Part shown: in pieces, positions 63,722-64,000 of the stretch | Layout: each line of letters begins with the position of its first letter | Position numbering within the stretch: position 1 is the stretch's first letter | Origin: CAIWHR01 sp963779805 | GTDB lineage: Bacteria > Pseudomonadota > Gammaproteobacteria > Burkholderiales > Casimicrobiaceae | Length of the DNA stretch: 64,000 nt | Assembly: GCA_963779805.1 (NCBI GenBank) | Contig: CAVZZN010000004.1 | Coordinates: forward strand, 121,629 to 185,628 | Direction: 5' to 3' | Translations under genes and position numbers: made by a program | The notes under the pieces: model-generated | Told to the model about the DNA's origin: nothing | The model's database searches: none | The model's input: the letters and a program-made list of their open reading frames with translations, nothing else

Positions 63722-64000
63722 ATGACCATCGCGCGCTACACATTCCTGCCATGGCTGCGCCGGGGCATCGGCAACGCCCTCGGTGCGCCCGCGGGCGCCG
63801 GCGCGAGCCGCGCGCGCGTTTCCGTCACGCTCTCGGTGGTTCCCGATCAGGCACGCAACGATCCGCCGCCGCTTCCGCGTGCAGCTTGCCGGACCGGGCG
63901 ACGTGGTGGGCGTACAGGCCCGCCAGGTGATCCGCACCGAGCCTCGCGCTGGCGTGAGCGATTTCGAGCCGAACTATCTCGCGGCCATCGATTTCTACGA
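63722..64000 (+). CDS. Start of an uncharacterised protein (TFLPWLRRGI type), partial
   Basis: Begins MTIARYTFLPWLRRGIGNALGAP, 15 bases after the DUF6603 stop, and continues past the window with RTEPRAGVSDFEPNYLAAIDFY after one break near 63870. I recall such proteins, with the LPWLRxG start and DFEPN...AAIxFYDEDFPWR region, as cluster-mates of DUF6603 genes; they have no assigned function. Only ~92 residues are visible, so no domain can be claimed. Confidence 0.55.
   Translation, partial: MTIARYTFLPWLRRGIGNALGAPAGAGASRARVSVTLSVVPDQARNDPPPLPRAACRTGRRGGRTGPPGDPHRASRWRERFRAELSRGHRFLR

Noticed and set aside
1..64000. CRISPR array, tRNA, rRNA, or complete insertion sequence.
   Set aside because: I saw no regular repeat-spacer pattern, no cloverleaf-like gene with a GTTCGA loop in a gap, and no transposase or paired terminal repeats. 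A tRNA or Rfam scan could still find something that reading by eye misses.

Overview
The window is about 64 kb of very GC-rich chromosomal DNA. It suggests a betaproteobacterium of the Burkholderiales type. The gene families point that way: a Bug/TctC-type solute receptor, a fused indolepyruvate oxidoreductase, a class III CoA-transferase next to an acyl-CoA carboxylase, TauABC-like importers, and a four-gene branched-chain keto-acid dehydrogenase operon. This is inferred from gene content; there is no rRNA or tRNA marker in the window. Many genes are broken by single-base insertions, mostly an extra G or C. Removing them restores normal family lengths and ATGA/GTGA gene overlaps, so I treat such genes as one gene each and regard the breaks as probable consensus errors rather than decay.

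Layout. 1-2.7 kb: a MacAB-like efflux operon running leftward. 2.9-8.5 kb: a TDT/SLAC1-type transporter, a four-times-frameshifted indolepyruvate:ferredoxin oxidoreductase, and an aldo/keto reductase, all leftward. 8.5-19 kb: a two-armed catabolic cluster around a GntR regulator. The left arm holds a DUF35 Zn-ribbon protein, two hot-dog (de)hydratases and a TauABC-like importer. The right arm holds two more hot-dog proteins, a succinyl-CoA-synthetase-like ligase pair, a thiolase-fold protein lacking the usual N-terminal nucleophile Cys motif, and an orphan solute-binding protein. The two arms share an operator-like palindrome and a repeated 5' leader. 19.3-21.9 kb: YCII/DGPF, PhnB-like and YCII proteins with an ECF42-type sigma factor. 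21.9-27.3 kb: a stand-alone flap-endonuclease-like protein, a Tat-type aldo/keto reductase, a polytopic transporter, an exported dinucleotide-binding protein and an ATP-grasp enzyme.

27.3-32.3 kb: a LysR regulator divergent from an SDR / tautomerase / SMP-30 / Bug receptor / beta-propeller-like operon. 32.4-42.6 kb: a biotin-dependent acyl-CoA carboxylase operon (biotin carboxylase, solute-binding protein, two different carboxyltransferases, a free 73-aa biotinyl domain, a CoA-transferase). It is divergent from a GntR - BioY - fumarase-superfamily lyase operon, with an 18-bp perfect palindrome in the shared promoter. This couples carboxylase expression with biotin uptake.

42.6-56.1 kb: a deletion remnant of an ABC transporter, a P-type cation ATPase, a YddA-like ABC exporter, the bkd operon (E3, E2, E1beta, E1alpha in map order), an MsbA-like exporter and a chromate transporter. 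56.1-57.7 kb: an AT-richer patch with an N-terminally truncated HNH nuclease and short repeats. 57.7-64 kb: an uncharacterised rightward cluster of an M64-like metallopeptidase, a very long DUF6603 protein and the start of a third protein opening with TFLPWLRRGI. This last cluster and the 8.9-19 kb catabolic cluster are the best candidates for undescribed biology.
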